64,000 nt of DNA from Nocardioides limicola (GTDB lineage Bacteria > Actinomycetota > Actinomycetes > Propionibacteriales > Nocardioidaceae). The first letter of the stretch is position 1. Every line of letters begins with the position of its first letter. This document shows, in pieces, positions 1 to 8,890 of the stretch. The DNA is taken from positions 62,001-126,000 of the forward strand of contig NZ_JAERJA010000010.1 in NCBI RefSeq assembly GCF_016827675.1, in the 5' to 3' direction. The notes under the pieces are model-generated. The model was not told the origin of the DNA, ran no database searches, and saw only the letters and a program-made list of their open reading frames with translations. The position numbers and the translations under genes are program-made.

Positions 1-813
1 CAGCACGATGGCCTGACCTTCGAAGCCACCGACTCCGGGCCGCTGGACGGGCCGATCGTGGTGTTGCTGCACGGCTTCCCGCAGCGGCGTACCTGCTGGC
101 GGCAGGTCGCCGCGCTCCTCAACGACCGGGGCGTCCGCACCATCGCCCCTGACCTGCGCGGCTACTCGCCCGGGGCCCGTCCGAAGCGGCGGCGCGACTA
201 CCGGCTGCCGCTGCTGGTGGGCGATGTGGCGGCGCTGCTGGAATGCACCGGTCCGGCGCACCTGGTCGGCCATGACTGGGGGGCCACGGTGGCCTGGGGG
301 ACGGCCGCGACTCGGCAGGAGTCGGTGCGGTCCCTGACGGCCGTCTCGGTGGCTCATCCGCGAGCATTCCTCGGCTCGATGCTGCGCAGCACCCAACTCG
401 CCAGGTCGTGGTACATGGGGTTCTTCCAGATCCCGTTCCTGCCCGAGCTGATGATGCGGCGCCCGGCGGCGTACCGACGGTCGTTGAGCCATGCGGGGAT
501 GACAGAGGCCCAGATCGAGGAGTACGTCGAGGGGGTGCTCGCCGACGGCGCGCTGCGCGGTGGCCTCGGCTACTACCGCGGTCTGCCACTCACCTGGCCA
601 CTGGCTGCCGAACTCGGCCCGGTTTCGGTGCCGACCACGATGGTCTGGAGCGACGACGACGTTGCGCTGGTGCGCAAAGGCATCGACCTCACCCCGCGCC
701 ACGTGCATGCCGACTACGACCTGGTGGTGCTGCCCGGAGTGAGCCACTGGATCCCCGAGGAGGCCCCGGAGGCCTTGGCACAGGCCATCCTCGGCCGCGT
801 CGAGGTCGGCTGA
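1..813 (+). CDS. alpha/beta hydrolase, epoxide hydrolase-like (5' end outside window)
   Basis: The reading frame is already open at base 1, so the start lies upstream; the GTG at 58 is internal to the fold and is not the start. The translation shows an alpha/beta-hydrolase oxyanion motif HGFPQ, a nucleophile elbow GHDWGA whose Asp (bases 274-276) is the residue used by epoxide hydrolases and haloalkane dehalogenases instead of Ser, a probable acid in WSDDD, and the catalytic His in GVSHWIPEEAPEAL near the C-terminus. A soluble hydrolase of epoxides or related substrates is likely; the substrate cannot be told. It converges on the penicillin-binding protein gene with one base between the stop codons. 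Confidence 0.85.
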   Translation, partial: QHDGLTFEATDSGPLDGPIVVLLHGFPQRRTCWRQVAALLNDRGVRTIAPDLRGYSPGARPKRRRDYRLPLLVGDVAALLECTGPAHLVGHDWGATVAWGTAATRQESVRSLTAVSVAHPRAFLGSMLRSTQLARSWYMGFFQIPFLPELMMRRPAAYRRSLSHAGMTEAQIEEYVEGVLADGALRGGLGYYRGLPLTWPLAAELGPVSVPTTMVWSDDDVALVRKGIDLTPRHVHADYDLVVLPGVSHWIPEEAPEALAQAILGRVEVG

Positions 814-814
814 C

Positions 815-2689
815 TCACCGGGCCCGACGCAGGAACTCGGCCAGGATCGGGCCGGCGGTCCGGGAGCCGGACTCGCCTTCGGCAACCAGTACCGCCACCG
901 CCAGGTCGCCCTGAGCGCCGATCATCCAGGCGGCGGCGTCGGACTGGTCCTGCTCGGCGGTGCCGGTCTTGGCCAGCGCCGGCGGGCCGGGCAGCCCTGC
1001 CAGGAACCGGCCGGTGCCATCGCTGACGACGCCGCGGAGCAGCGCCTGCAACGCCTCGGCTTCTGCCTGAGTGAGTGGCTGCTCCGGCCGCGTCGGTGCG
1101 GTGTCGTGGTCGAGGACCAGGGTCGGGGTGACCGTCTCGCCCCGGACCACCGACGCCATCACCGCGGCCATCGCCAGCGGCGAGGCGAGGACCTGGCCCT
1201 GCCCGATCAGGGAGGCGGCCCAGCCGGTCTCGGACGCAGGCTCCGGCACCGAGCCGAAGTATGCCGGGAACCCCACCGACTGATCCACGCCCAGCCCGAG
1301 GGCCGCGGCGGCCTGACTCAACTGCGTCGGCTCGATCCGATCACGCGCCGCCATGAAGGCGGTGTTGCACGAGTGCGCCACTGCCCGGGCCAGGTCGATC
1401 CGGCCCAACTGCCCGCTGGGGTAGTCGCTGTAGTTGGTGAAGCGTCGTCCGTCGACCACCTGAACCGCGGCGCAGTCCAGTGCTGAGTCGGCCGTCAACC
1501 CCGAGCGCAGCAGCGCCAACGCGGTGACCGTCTTGAAGGTCGATCCGGGCGGGTACTGCCCCAGCGTCGCGGTGCTGTAGCCGGCCGAGCCCGGACCGCT
1601 GGCAACGGCCACCAGGTGGCCGTCGGAGGGGCGGACGGCGACCAGGGCGCTGGCGGGCGCCACGTCGCCGAGGAGCTCCTCGGCCAGTTCCTGGAGGTCC
1701 AGATCCATGGTGGTGCGCAGCGCCCGGCCGTGTTCCACCTCGACCGTGTGCAGCTCACGGGCGGTGGCGTCGACCGCTACCGCCTCCACCACCAGCCCGG
1801 GGTTGCCGGCCAGGTGCTCCTGATAGCGGGCCTGTAGTCCGGACAGGCCGACCCGGTCCCCAGGCTGCAACTCACCGTCGGACTGCTCGATCATCTCGGC
1901 GGTCGCTTCGCCGAACCGTCCCAGGATCGGCGCGGCGAAGGTGCGGGTGGGAGCAAGCGGGATCCGGGTGCCCAACGCGGCGGCGCCGGGCACCTCGTCG
2001 TACGAGCCGTCGGCGAGCAGGGGCGCCGCGTCGTCGGCCCGCAGGGTCACCGCCTCGACGAAGGCCCGCTCGCCCGCGGCGCGCACCCGGGAGACGTAGG
2101 CACGCCGGTCCACCCCCACGGTGTCCGCGACATGTCGGGCGGCCTCGATGGCTTGGGTGAGGTCGCCGCGGGACTTGTCGACGCCGAACCGCACCACGTC
2201 ACGCAGCGTGACCAGCGGTTCGTCGCGGGCACCCAGGATGTCGCCGCGGCGGGGGGCGACGGTGCGCAGCCGCAGCCGTTCCCCCTCGACCAGCGACGGC
2301 TCCACCACCGAGGGATCCCACTGCAGCCGCCAAAGGCCGCCGTCGTCGGACGCGACCGACTCCAGGTGGGCGTTCGTGGTGTAGCTCCAGGTCTCGTCCT
2401 CAGTCAGCGCCCAGCGCCAGCGAAGTTCGGCGACCGCCACCACAGGTGTCTCGTCGGCATCGAGTCGGAGCTCGCCGAGTGAGACCTCCGGATCGCCTAG
2501 ACCGTCGGTGATCTCGGCGTACGACGTGTCCGCATCGGCGCCGTACTCGGCCAGATCGCCGCCTTCCAGCGCCGCAACGAGCCGGGTGGCCGCGTCCTCG
2601 GCGCCCTCCAACGGGTCCGACCCCCACAGGGCGCAGGAGGAGGTGATGAGTGCGGTGAGCAGCGCGAGCGAGCCGAGACGCGAGGGCAT
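815..2689 (-). CDS. penicillin-binding transpeptidase, lipoprotein, NTF2-like N-terminal domain
   Basis: A 624-residue class B penicillin-binding protein that would cross-link peptidoglycan outside the membrane. The N-terminus has a short hydrophobic stretch ending in a lipobox-like SSC (Cys19), so it may be lipid-anchored rather than held by a transmembrane helix. Residues about 30-125 resemble the NTF2-like MecA_N domain, about 140-300 the PBP dimerisation region, and 330-624 the transpeptidase: SxxK is STFK (Ser383, Lys386), SxN is SCN (440-442), and KTGT begins at Lys574. This is the layout of the mycobacterial PbpA/PBP-lipo type. It is transcribed away from the small gene at 2774-2905, which lies just upstream on the same strand. 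Confidence 0.9.
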   Translation of the reverse strand: MPSRLGSLALLTALITSSCALWGSDPLEGAEDAATRLVAALEGGDLAEYGADADTSYAEITDGLGDPEVSLGELRLDADETPVVAVAELRWRWALTEDETWSYTTNAHLESVASDDGGLWRLQWDPSVVEPSLVEGERLRLRTVAPRRGDILGARDEPLVTLRDVVRFGVDKSRGDLTQAIEAARHVADTVGVDRRAYVSRVRAAGERAFVEAVTLRADDAAPLLADGSYDEVPGAAALGTRIPLAPTRTFAAPILGRFGEATAEMIEQSDGELQPGDRVGLSGLQARYQEHLAGNPGLVVEAVAVDATARELHTVEVEHGRALRTTMDLDLQELAEELLGDVAPASALVAVRPSDGHLVAVASGPGSAGYSTATLGQYPPGSTFKTVTALALLRSGLTADSALDCAAVQVVDGRRFTNYSDYPSGQLGRIDLARAVAHSCNTAFMAARDRIEPTQLSQAAAALGLGVDQSVGFPAYFGSVPEPASETGWAASLIGQGQVLASPLAMAAVMASVVRGETVTPTLVLDHDTAPTRPEQPLTQAEAEALQALLRGVVSDGTGRFLAGLPGPPALAKTGTAEQDQSDAAAWMIGAQGDLAVAVLVAEGESGSRTAGPILAEFLRRAR

Positions 2690-2773
2690 GAGTCACATCC
2701 TGCCCGAACGCTGCGCGAACCCTGCATGACGCGACCCCCGGACCGGAAGGTCCAGGGGTCGAGGTCGATTGAG

Positions 2774-2905
2774 TTAGGCTGCGGTGCGTGGTGCGACGGC
2801 CTCGGGGGCGGTCCAGCGGGCCTCCATGTGCACGCGGCCGCTCTTGTCCTTGACGGGCACCCAGCGCAGGGTGAGGCCGCTTCGGCCGCACGTCCGATCC
2901 TTCAT
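2774..2905 (-). CDS. 43-residue conserved-looking small protein
   Basis: This 43-codon frame begins MKDRTCGRSGLTLRWVPV and ends at a TAA. The ATG at 2905 was chosen because a full AGGAGGTG Shine-Dalgarno (2910-2917) sits four bases upstream; the longer frame from 2956 has no comparable site. The product is basic, rich in Arg and Trp, and has neither a signal peptide nor a membrane segment. Short actinobacterial proteins of this general look (a GLxLxWVPV core followed by MEARW) exist, but I know no function. A direct repeat GTGAACAG occurs twice in the 30 bases upstream (reading on the minus strand) and could be part of its control region. Real gene likely; function unknown. Confidence 0.65.
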   Translation of the reverse strand: MKDRTCGRSGLTLRWVPVKDKSGRVHMEARWTAPEAVAPRTAA

Positions 2906-3099
2906 GAGACACCTCCTGTTCACCTTCTGTTCACTTAACGTACCCCAACACGTCACTCACCGCAAGCGATTCCCCACTGAGACACGAGAATCGGGTCCGG
3001 AGTGGACTCGTTGCTCCACTTGTGGGGCCATCCGAGCGGGGCGATCGGCGATCTCGCTCCACTGTGTCCGTCGGGCGCCCCCGCCACTAGGGTGCAGCC

Positions 3100-3843
3100 A
3101 TGACCACCACCCTGATCACCGGCGCCAGCTCCGGTCTCGGCGCCGAGATGGCCCGCCAGTTCGCGGCGCTCGGCCACCACCTGGCGCTGACTGCCCGCCG
3201 TACCGACCGGCTCGAGGCCCTGCGCGAGGAGATCCTCGCCGCGCACCCCGACGTCCGGATCGAGGTACGCGCACTCGACGTCACCGACGACGAGGCGGTC
3301 TTCGCCGTCTTCGCCGAGGTCGCCGAGGCGTTCGGGACCCTGGACCGGGTCATCATCAACGCCGGACTGGGCAAGGGCGCGCCGCTGGGCACCGGCCGCT
3401 ACGCCGCCAACCGGGAGACGGCGATGACCAACTTCGTGGCCGCACTGGCTCAGACCGAGGCAGCCATGGAGATCTTCCGCGCCCAGAAGCAGGGCCACCT
3501 GGTGATGATCTCGTCCATCTCCGCGCTGCGTGGCATGAAGAAGAACCTGACCACCTACGCCGCCACCAAGGCAGGGGTCGCGGCGCTGGCCGAGGGGCTG
3601 CAGAACGAGCGGGTGCCCGGGGTCGACGTGACCATCCTCTTCCCCGGCTACATCCGCTCGGAGATGAACGACAAGGTCGAACAGGCGCCGATGTTCATGG
3701 TGGACACCGAGACCGGCGTCAAGGCGATGGTGGACGCGATCGAGAAGCGCAAGGCCAAGGCCTCCGTGCCGGCGTGGCCCTGGATGCCCCTGGGCAACGT
3801 GGTGAAGCATGCGCCGATGCCGGTGGTCCGCCGACTCACCTGA
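3100..3843 (+). CDS. SDR family NAD(P)-dependent oxidoreductase
   Basis: A 247-residue classical short-chain dehydrogenase/reductase. The Rossmann dinucleotide motif TGASSGLG lies at residues 7-14, NAG at 87-89, the catalytic Ser in MISSIS (138-139), and the catalytic YAATK has Tyr153 and Lys157. The basic residues in TARRTDR after beta-strand 2 suggest preference for NADP(H). No substrate can be assigned. The C-terminus (WPWMPLGNVVKHAPMPVVRR) is the sort of amphipathic tail seen in acyl- or sterol-directed SDRs of actinobacteria, which is only suggestive. The gene is followed after 34 bases by the phosphatase-like gene on the same strand and is probably cotranscribed with it. Confidence 0.9.
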   Translation: MTTTLITGASSGLGAEMARQFAALGHHLALTARRTDRLEALREEILAAHPDVRIEVRALDVTDDEAVFAVFAEVAEAFGTLDRVIINAGLGKGAPLGTGRYAANRETAMTNFVAALAQTEAAMEIFRAQKQGHLVMISSISALRGMKKNLTTYAATKAGVAALAEGLQNERVPGVDVTILFPGYIRSEMNDKVEQAPMFMVDTETGVKAMVDAIEKRKAKASVPAWPWMPLGNVVKHAPMPVVRRLT

Positions 3844-3877
3844 CCCCGATGTCAGGGGACCGCTTACGCTGTTCGGT

Positions 3878-4510
3878 GTGACCCTGCTGCTCGCTCGCCA
3901 TGCCCAGGCCTCGTGGGGGGCCGACCACTACGACGCCCTCTCCGACCTCGGTCACGTCCAGTCACAACTGCTCGGCGAGGGCCTCGCGGCCCGGGACCTG
4001 CGTCCGGACCTGGTGGTGTCGGGGTCGCTGACCCGGCACGCCGAGACCGTCGACGGCATCTTCAAGGGCGCCGGCTGGGATCTCGACGTGGCCGTCGACG
4101 AGGGCTGGAACGAGTTCGACCACGAGAACGTGATCGAGGTCTACCAGAGCGGGCCACGCCGCGGAGTGATCGATGACGACGTCTTCCTCAACGCCATCGC
4201 CACCTGGCAGTCCGGCACCCGCGACCACGAGTACGCCGAGAGTTGGCCGGACTTCGCAGCGCGGGTGGCTGCGGCGATGGAGCGCACCGTCGCGCTGGCA
4301 CCCTCCGGCCGGGTGCTCGTGGTGACCTCCGGTGGTCCGATCGGCTCCAGCGTCTCCCGGCTGCTCACCGGCAGCCCCGAAGGCTGGTTGCCGATCGCGT
4401 TCTCCTGCGTGAACGCGTCGCTGACCAAGCTGGCTCGACGTGACGGCAACCCGGTGCTGTTCAGCCTCAACGAGCACAGCCACCTCGGCGAGCACGTCAC
4501 CCACCGCTGA
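3878..4510 (+). CDS. histidine phosphatase family protein, second catalytic His replaced
   Basis: A 210-residue member of the phosphoglycerate-mutase/histidine phosphatase superfamily. The GTG at 3878 is chosen because it places the first beta strand and the LARHAQASWG motif right at the N-terminus, as the family requires; the longer frame from 3809 overlaps the SDR gene. His8 in the RHA motif would be the phospho-acceptor. The place where the family normally has the second catalytic His (xSHGG) reads VVTSGGPIG, so Ser replaces His. Glu residues typical of the acid are present in DEGWNEFDHENVIEVY. It may be a phosphatase with altered mechanism or a non-catalytic member. Substrate unknown. Confidence 0.85.
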   Translation: MTLLLARHAQASWGADHYDALSDLGHVQSQLLGEGLAARDLRPDLVVSGSLTRHAETVDGIFKGAGWDLDVAVDEGWNEFDHENVIEVYQSGPRRGVIDDDVFLNAIATWQSGTRDHEYAESWPDFAARVAAAMERTVALAPSGRVLVVTSGGPIGSSVSRLLTGSPEGWLPIAFSCVNASLTKLARRDGNPVLFSLNEHSHLGEHVTHR

Positions 4511-4565
4511 GGCCGGTTCGCACGACGAATCGCCCGGCGCAGGCGGTTGCGCCTACCCTTGGACG

Positions 4566-6299
4566 GTGAACGACAGCCCGGCAGCCGCCGATACTTCCCC
4601 GAACTTCGCCGATCTTGGCCTCGATGATCGCGTCCTCGACGCCATCGTGAGCGTCGGCTACGAAACCCCTTCCCCGATTCAGGCACAGACCATCCCCGCC
4701 CTCCTCGAGGGCCGCGACCTGATGGGTCTCGCGCAGACCGGCACCGGCAAGACCGCCGCCTTCGCGTTGCCGATCCTGTCCCGCCTCGACCTGGCGCAGA
4801 AGACCCCGCAGGCGCTGGTGCTCGCCCCGACCCGTGAGCTCGCCCTGCAGGTCTCCGAGGCCTTCGAGCGCTACGCCTCCAAGTTGTCGGGCGTGCACGT
4901 GCTGCCCGTGTACGGCGGCCAGGCCTACGGCATCCAACTCTCCGCGCTGCGCCGCGGCGTACACGTCGTGGTCGGCACCCCCGGCCGGATCATGGACCAC
5001 CTCGACCGAGGCACCCTGGACCTGTCCGAGCTGAGGTTCCTGGTCCTCGACGAGGCCGACGAGATGCTCAAGATGGGCTTCGCCGAGGACGTGGACACGA
5101 TCCTGGCGACGACCCCGGCCGACAAGCAGGTGGCACTCTTCTCCGCCACCATGCCGGCCGCGATCCGCAGGATCTCCGCCAAGCACCTCAACGACCCGGT
5201 CGAGATCACGGTCAAGAACAAGACCACCACCGCGACCAACATCACCCAGCGCTACCTGATGGTCGGCCACCGGCAGAAGGTGGACGCGCTGACCCGGATC
5301 CTCGAGGTCGAGAATTTCGAGGGGATGATCGTCTTCGTCCGCACCAAGCAGGCCACCGAGGAGCTCGCCGAACGACTCCGGGCCCGCGGCTTCTCCGCCT
5401 CGGCGATCAACGGCGACCTCTCCCAGCAGCAGCGCGAGCGCACCATCGGCCAGCTCAAGGACGGCAGCCTCGACATCCTGGTGGCCACCGACGTCGCCGC
5501 GCGCGGTCTCGACGTGGAACGGATCAGCCACGTCGTCAACTACGACATCCCCACCGACACCGAGGCCTACGTGCACCGGATCGGTCGCACCGGCCGGGCC
5601 GGCCGCTCCGGCGAGGCCCTCTCCTTCGTGACCCCCCGGGAGCGGTACCTGCTCAAGGCCATCGAGAAGGCCACCCGCCAGGCGTTGACCCAGATGCAAC
5701 TGCCCAGCATCGAGGACGTCAACGAGCAGCGGCTGGCCAAGTTCGACGACCAGATCACCGCCGCCCTCGAGGAGCAGGAGAAGGTCGCCTTCTTCCGCGA
5801 TGTCGTCGCCCACTACGTGCGCGAGTACGACGTCGCCGACATCGACGTGGCGGCCGCACTGGCCGTCGTACTCACCGGCGAGGAGCCGCTGCTGCTCGAC
5901 GAGCGGGCTGCGCTGCCGCCGCCGTCCGAGGGCGGCCGCGACCGGGCTCCGAGCGGCCGGCCTCCGGGCAGGGGCCGTCCCGGCTCCGAGGGGCGCGTGG
6001 TCTACCGGCTCGCCGTCGGCAAGCGGCACAAGGTCGAGCCGCGGCAGATCGTCGGCGCGCTGGCCAACGAGGGCGGCCTCAGCCGGGGCGACTTCGGTCG
6101 GATCACCATCCACCCGGCGTTCTCGCTGGTGGAGCTGCCCGCCGACATGTCCGTGGAGGTGCTGAACCGGCTCCGCGGCACCCGGATCTCCGGGAAGCTG
6201 ATCGAGATGGAGGCCGACAGCGGTCCCGGCCCCCGTGGTCGCGGCGCAGGCGGCCCCCGGCACAGCGGCCCACCGAAGGGCCGCGGCCCGAAGGGCTGA
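4566..6299 (+). CDS. deaD: DEAD/DEAH-box ATP-dependent RNA helicase, DeaD/CsdA type
   Basis: A 577-residue RNA helicase that would unwind structured RNA in ribosome assembly, mRNA decay or cold adaptation. The GTG at 4566 is chosen because the conserved N-terminus (FADLGLDDRVLDAI) starts soon after it; the longer frame runs through the preceding gene. Motifs in order: Q motif TPSPIQ near residue 36, Walker A AQTGTGKT, PTREL, TPGR, DEAD at 162-165, SAT at about 193, and HRIGRTGRAGR. After a low-complexity Gly/Pro/Arg stretch comes a DbpA-type RNA-binding domain (VYRLAVGKRHKVEPRQIVGAL to SGKLIEM) and a basic Gly-rich tail. A second DEAD-box gene of simpler layout lies at 41063. Confidence 0.93.
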   Translation: MNDSPAAADTSPNFADLGLDDRVLDAIVSVGYETPSPIQAQTIPALLEGRDLMGLAQTGTGKTAAFALPILSRLDLAQKTPQALVLAPTRELALQVSEAFERYASKLSGVHVLPVYGGQAYGIQLSALRRGVHVVVGTPGRIMDHLDRGTLDLSELRFLVLDEADEMLKMGFAEDVDTILATTPADKQVALFSATMPAAIRRISAKHLNDPVEITVKNKTTTATNITQRYLMVGHRQKVDALTRILEVENFEGMIVFVRTKQATEELAERLRARGFSASAINGDLSQQQRERTIGQLKDGSLDILVATDVAARGLDVERISHVVNYDIPTDTEAYVHRIGRTGRAGRSGEALSFVTPRERYLLKAIEKATRQALTQMQLPSIEDVNEQRLAKFDDQITAALEEQEKVAFFRDVVAHYVREYDVADIDVAAALAVVLTGEEPLLLDERAALPPPSEGGRDRAPSGRPPGRGRPGSEGRVVYRLAVGKRHKVEPRQIVGALANEGGLSRGDFGRITIHPAFSLVELPADMSVEVLNRLRGTRISGKLIEMEADSGPGPRGRGAGGPRHSGPPKGRGPKG

Positions 6300-6321
6300 T
6301 CAGCGCGTCACACCCGGCCAG

Positions 6322-6717
6322 TCACACCCGCAGGCCGTGGTCGGCCAGGTGGTCGCGGAGCATGGTGGCGTTCTGGGCGTCGATGGAGAAGCTGGCCTCG
6401 CTGCCGGGGTTCACCGCGATCCCGGTGTCGTCGGGGAGGCTGAACAACGCCTCCACGCCGCTGATCTCGTCGAAGGCCGGCTCGAACTCCCCCAGGTCGG
6501 GGACCTGGTCGACGTCGGTGAACAGCGCCAGGCAGTCACCGCCGTCCTCCTCGATGACCAGCGCCACCGTCTCCCCGTCGGCCTCCACCTCGGGCAGCAG
6601 CAGCACCGAGGAGGCCAGCACCCAGAGCAGGGCCTCGGCTTCGATGTCGCCCTCGGCATGGGCCTGGATGGCCGCCTCGAGCACGGTCGGGGGGCGGGTA
6701 CCGTTCACCTCGGTCAT
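6322..6717 (-). CDS. SseB-type N-terminal domain protein
   Basis: A 131-residue acidic soluble protein whose pattern (VLLLPEVEADGETVALVIEEDGG, LALFTDVDQVPDL, AVNPGSEASFSID) fits the SseB N-terminal domain found in many actinobacterial proteins of unknown role. No catalytic motif, signal peptide or membrane segment is visible. It converges on the helicase gene and is divergent from the TerC gene. The assignment rests on the overall motif order and not on a diagnostic residue, so the family call is moderately sure and the function is unknown. Confidence 0.7.
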   Translation of the reverse strand: MTEVNGTRPPTVLEAAIQAHAEGDIEAEALLWVLASSVLLLPEVEADGETVALVIEEDGGDCLALFTDVDQVPDLGEFEPAFDEISGVEALFSLPDDTGIAVNPGSEASFSIDAQNATMLRDHLADHGLRV

Positions 6718-6799
6718 GTCGCCACCCTAACCACCTTGGCCGTATCGTGATCGCAGCGTGGCGACGCCGCCCCTGCACCGGTGGAGAAGGAGATCCGAG

Positions 6800-8008
6800 T
6801 TGTCGGTACCCATGTGGGTCTGGGCGGTCACCATTGCCGGGATCGCCGGACTGTTGCTCTTCGACTACGTCTTCCATGTCCGCAAGGCGCACGCGCCGAC
6901 CCTGCGTGAGGCCGCGATCTGGTCGTCGATCTATGTCGGCATCGCGATCCTGTTCGGTGTCGGGGTGTGGCTCTTCGGGGGACACCAGATGGGCACCGAG
7001 TACTTCGCCGGCTACATCACCGAGAAGGCGCTCTCGGTGGACAACCTCTTCGTCTTCCTGGTGATCATCGCCAGCTTCCGGGTGCCCCGCGAGGACCAGC
7101 AGAAGGTGCTCCTCTTCGGCATCACCTTCGCGTTGATCGCCAGGTCCAGTTTCATCGCGGTGGGTGCCGCGATGATCAACACCTTCGCGTGGACCTTCTA
7201 CCTCTTCGGCGCCATCCTGCTGATCACCGCGGTCAACCTGCTCCGCTCCGACCACGAGGACCCGGACGCGGACAACTTCATCATCAGGGCCGCGAAGCGG
7301 ATCTTCCACACCACCGACCACTACGACGGCGACAAGCTCTTCACGATCCACAACGGCCGCCGGGCGCTCACCCCGATGCTGCTGGTGATGGTGGCCATCG
7401 GCGGCACCGACCTGCTGTTCGCCCTCGACTCGATCCCGGCGATCTTCGGCCTGACGCAGAACGTGTACATCGTCTTCACCGCCACCGCCTTCTCGCTGAT
7501 GGGGCTGCGACAGCTCTACTTCCTCATCGACGGACTCCTGGATCGACTGATCTACCTCTCCTACGGCCTGGCGGTCATCCTCGGCTTCATCGGCGTCAAG
7601 CTGGTGCTGCACGCCCTGCACGAGAACAACCTGCCGTTCATCAACAACGGTGAGCATGTGGACGTGCTGGAGGTGCCCACCGTGGTGTCGCTGCTGGTGA
7701 TCCTGGGGGTGCTCAGCGTCACCGTCACCGCGTCCCTGCTCAGCGCCAAGGGCAAGGCGCAGATGGTGGTCAAGGGCGCCCGGCGGCACGCCGAGGCCTA
7801 CCTCGACCTCGAGTACACCGCCGACCCGCAGGAGCGGGAGCGGGTCTACCTCAAACTGCTGGACGAGGAGGCTGCGGTGCGGTCGCTGGAGGCCAAGTAC
7901 GCCGACGAGATGCTCGCCGACGACGACTCACTGCTGGAGATGTTCCGCCGCGCCCACGCCATCCACGACGACCATCGCGCCGGCCGGGCGGACGACGCGA
8001 ACTCCTGA
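6800..8008 (+). CDS. TerC/Alx family integral membrane protein
   Basis: A 402-residue polytopic membrane protein of the TerC family, which includes tellurite-resistance proteins and Mn2+ exporters such as Alx/MeeF/MeeY. I chose the TTG at 6800 because AAGGAG (6788-6793) sits six bases upstream; translation then begins MSVPMWVWAV directly ahead of the first membrane helix. The two family hallmarks are present: EKALSVDNLFVFLVI and GGTDLLFALDSIPAIFG, whose Asp residues in the membrane are thought to bind the metal. About nine helices are visible, followed by a charged cytosolic tail of roughly 75 residues rich in Glu and Arg that is longer than in many relatives. Export of Mn2+ is a reasonable guess. 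Confidence 0.9.
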   Translation: MSVPMWVWAVTIAGIAGLLLFDYVFHVRKAHAPTLREAAIWSSIYVGIAILFGVGVWLFGGHQMGTEYFAGYITEKALSVDNLFVFLVIIASFRVPREDQQKVLLFGITFALIARSSFIAVGAAMINTFAWTFYLFGAILLITAVNLLRSDHEDPDADNFIIRAAKRIFHTTDHYDGDKLFTIHNGRRALTPMLLVMVAIGGTDLLFALDSIPAIFGLTQNVYIVFTATAFSLMGLRQLYFLIDGLLDRLIYLSYGLAVILGFIGVKLVLHALHENNLPFINNGEHVDVLEVPTVVSLLVILGVLSVTVTASLLSAKGKAQMVVKGARRHAEAYLDLEYTADPQERERVYLKLLDEEAAVRSLEAKYADEMLADDDSLLEMFRRAHAIHDDHRAGRADDANS

Positions 8009-8034
8009 GGCATGCGCCCGGACCCCCGGAGTGC

Positions 8035-8847
8035 TTGACTGAGCCGGTGACATTCACGATCGCCCACCTCACCGACACCCACTTCGGGGGCCTTCCCGGA
8101 GCGGCGGCGCGGACCCGCCGGGTGCTGCAGCACCTGGCCGCGATGACCCCCGCGGTGGACGTGCTGCTGGTGACCGGGGACATCGCCGACCACGGCACCG
8201 ACGAGGAGTACGCCGAGGCGCGCGAGGTGCTGGGCAGCTGGCCCGGCCCGGCGCCGATGCTGCTGTGCCCGGGCAACCATGACGTGCGGGAGCCCTATGC
8301 CCGGCTGCTGAGGTCGACCGACACCGGCGGTGCCCTGGACCCGGGCTACCGCTGCGACGAGGTGCACGACGTCGGCCCGGCGCGGTTCGTGATGCTCGAC
8401 TCGCTGATCAGCGCGCCGCCGGGCGAACGGGTGGACCCGGGGGAGCTGTCCGCCGCGTCGTTGGAGTTCCTCGCCCACGCGCTGGCCGAGACGCGGGCCG
8501 AGGCCGGGGCCGCCGGACGCCCGACGTACCTCTGCCTCCACCACCCGCCGACCTCGGTGCATGTCGGTCTGATGGACTCGATCATGCTCGCCAACCCCGA
8601 GGCGCTGGCCGAGGTGATCGCCGACCATCCGCAGGTGCAGGCGATCCTCACCGGGCACGCGCACACCGCCTGCGCCACCACCTTCGCCGGCGTACCGGTG
8701 CTGGTCGGTGGCGGCGTCGCGTCGACGGTCACTCTCGATGCCGAGGACCTGCCGCTGGTCACCGATGAGCTGCCCCCGATGTTCGCGGTGCACCTGGTCG
8801 GTGACGACGGTCGGGTGGTGACGCACTGGCGAGCCGTCCCGATGTAG
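8035..8847 (+). CDS. metallophosphoesterase, CpdA/Rv0805-like
   Basis: A 270-residue calcineurin-type metallophosphoesterase. All metal-binding blocks are present in order: LTDTHFG (Asp14, His16), TGDIADHG, CPGNHD, LHHPP and LTGHAHT. This is the class III cyclic nucleotide phosphodiesterase pattern seen in CpdA and M. tuberculosis Rv0805, so hydrolysis of cAMP or of 2',3'-cyclic nucleotides or related phosphodiesters is likely but not proven. The start is uncertain: TTG 8035 has a short GGAG just upstream, and GTG 8047 would also give a complete domain. No signal peptide is seen. It follows the TerC gene by 26 bases and may share its transcript. Confidence 0.85.
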   Translation: MTEPVTFTIAHLTDTHFGGLPGAAARTRRVLQHLAAMTPAVDVLLVTGDIADHGTDEEYAEAREVLGSWPGPAPMLLCPGNHDVREPYARLLRSTDTGGALDPGYRCDEVHDVGPARFVMLDSLISAPPGERVDPGELSAASLEFLAHALAETRAEAGAAGRPTYLCLHHPPTSVHVGLMDSIMLANPEALAEVIADHPQVQAILTGHAHTACATTFAGVPVLVGGGVASTVTLDAEDLPLVTDELPPMFAVHLVGDDGRVVTHWRAVPM

Positions 8848-8890
8848 TCCGTACTCGCGAGTCAACGAGGTTTCGTGACAGGCTGACGCC

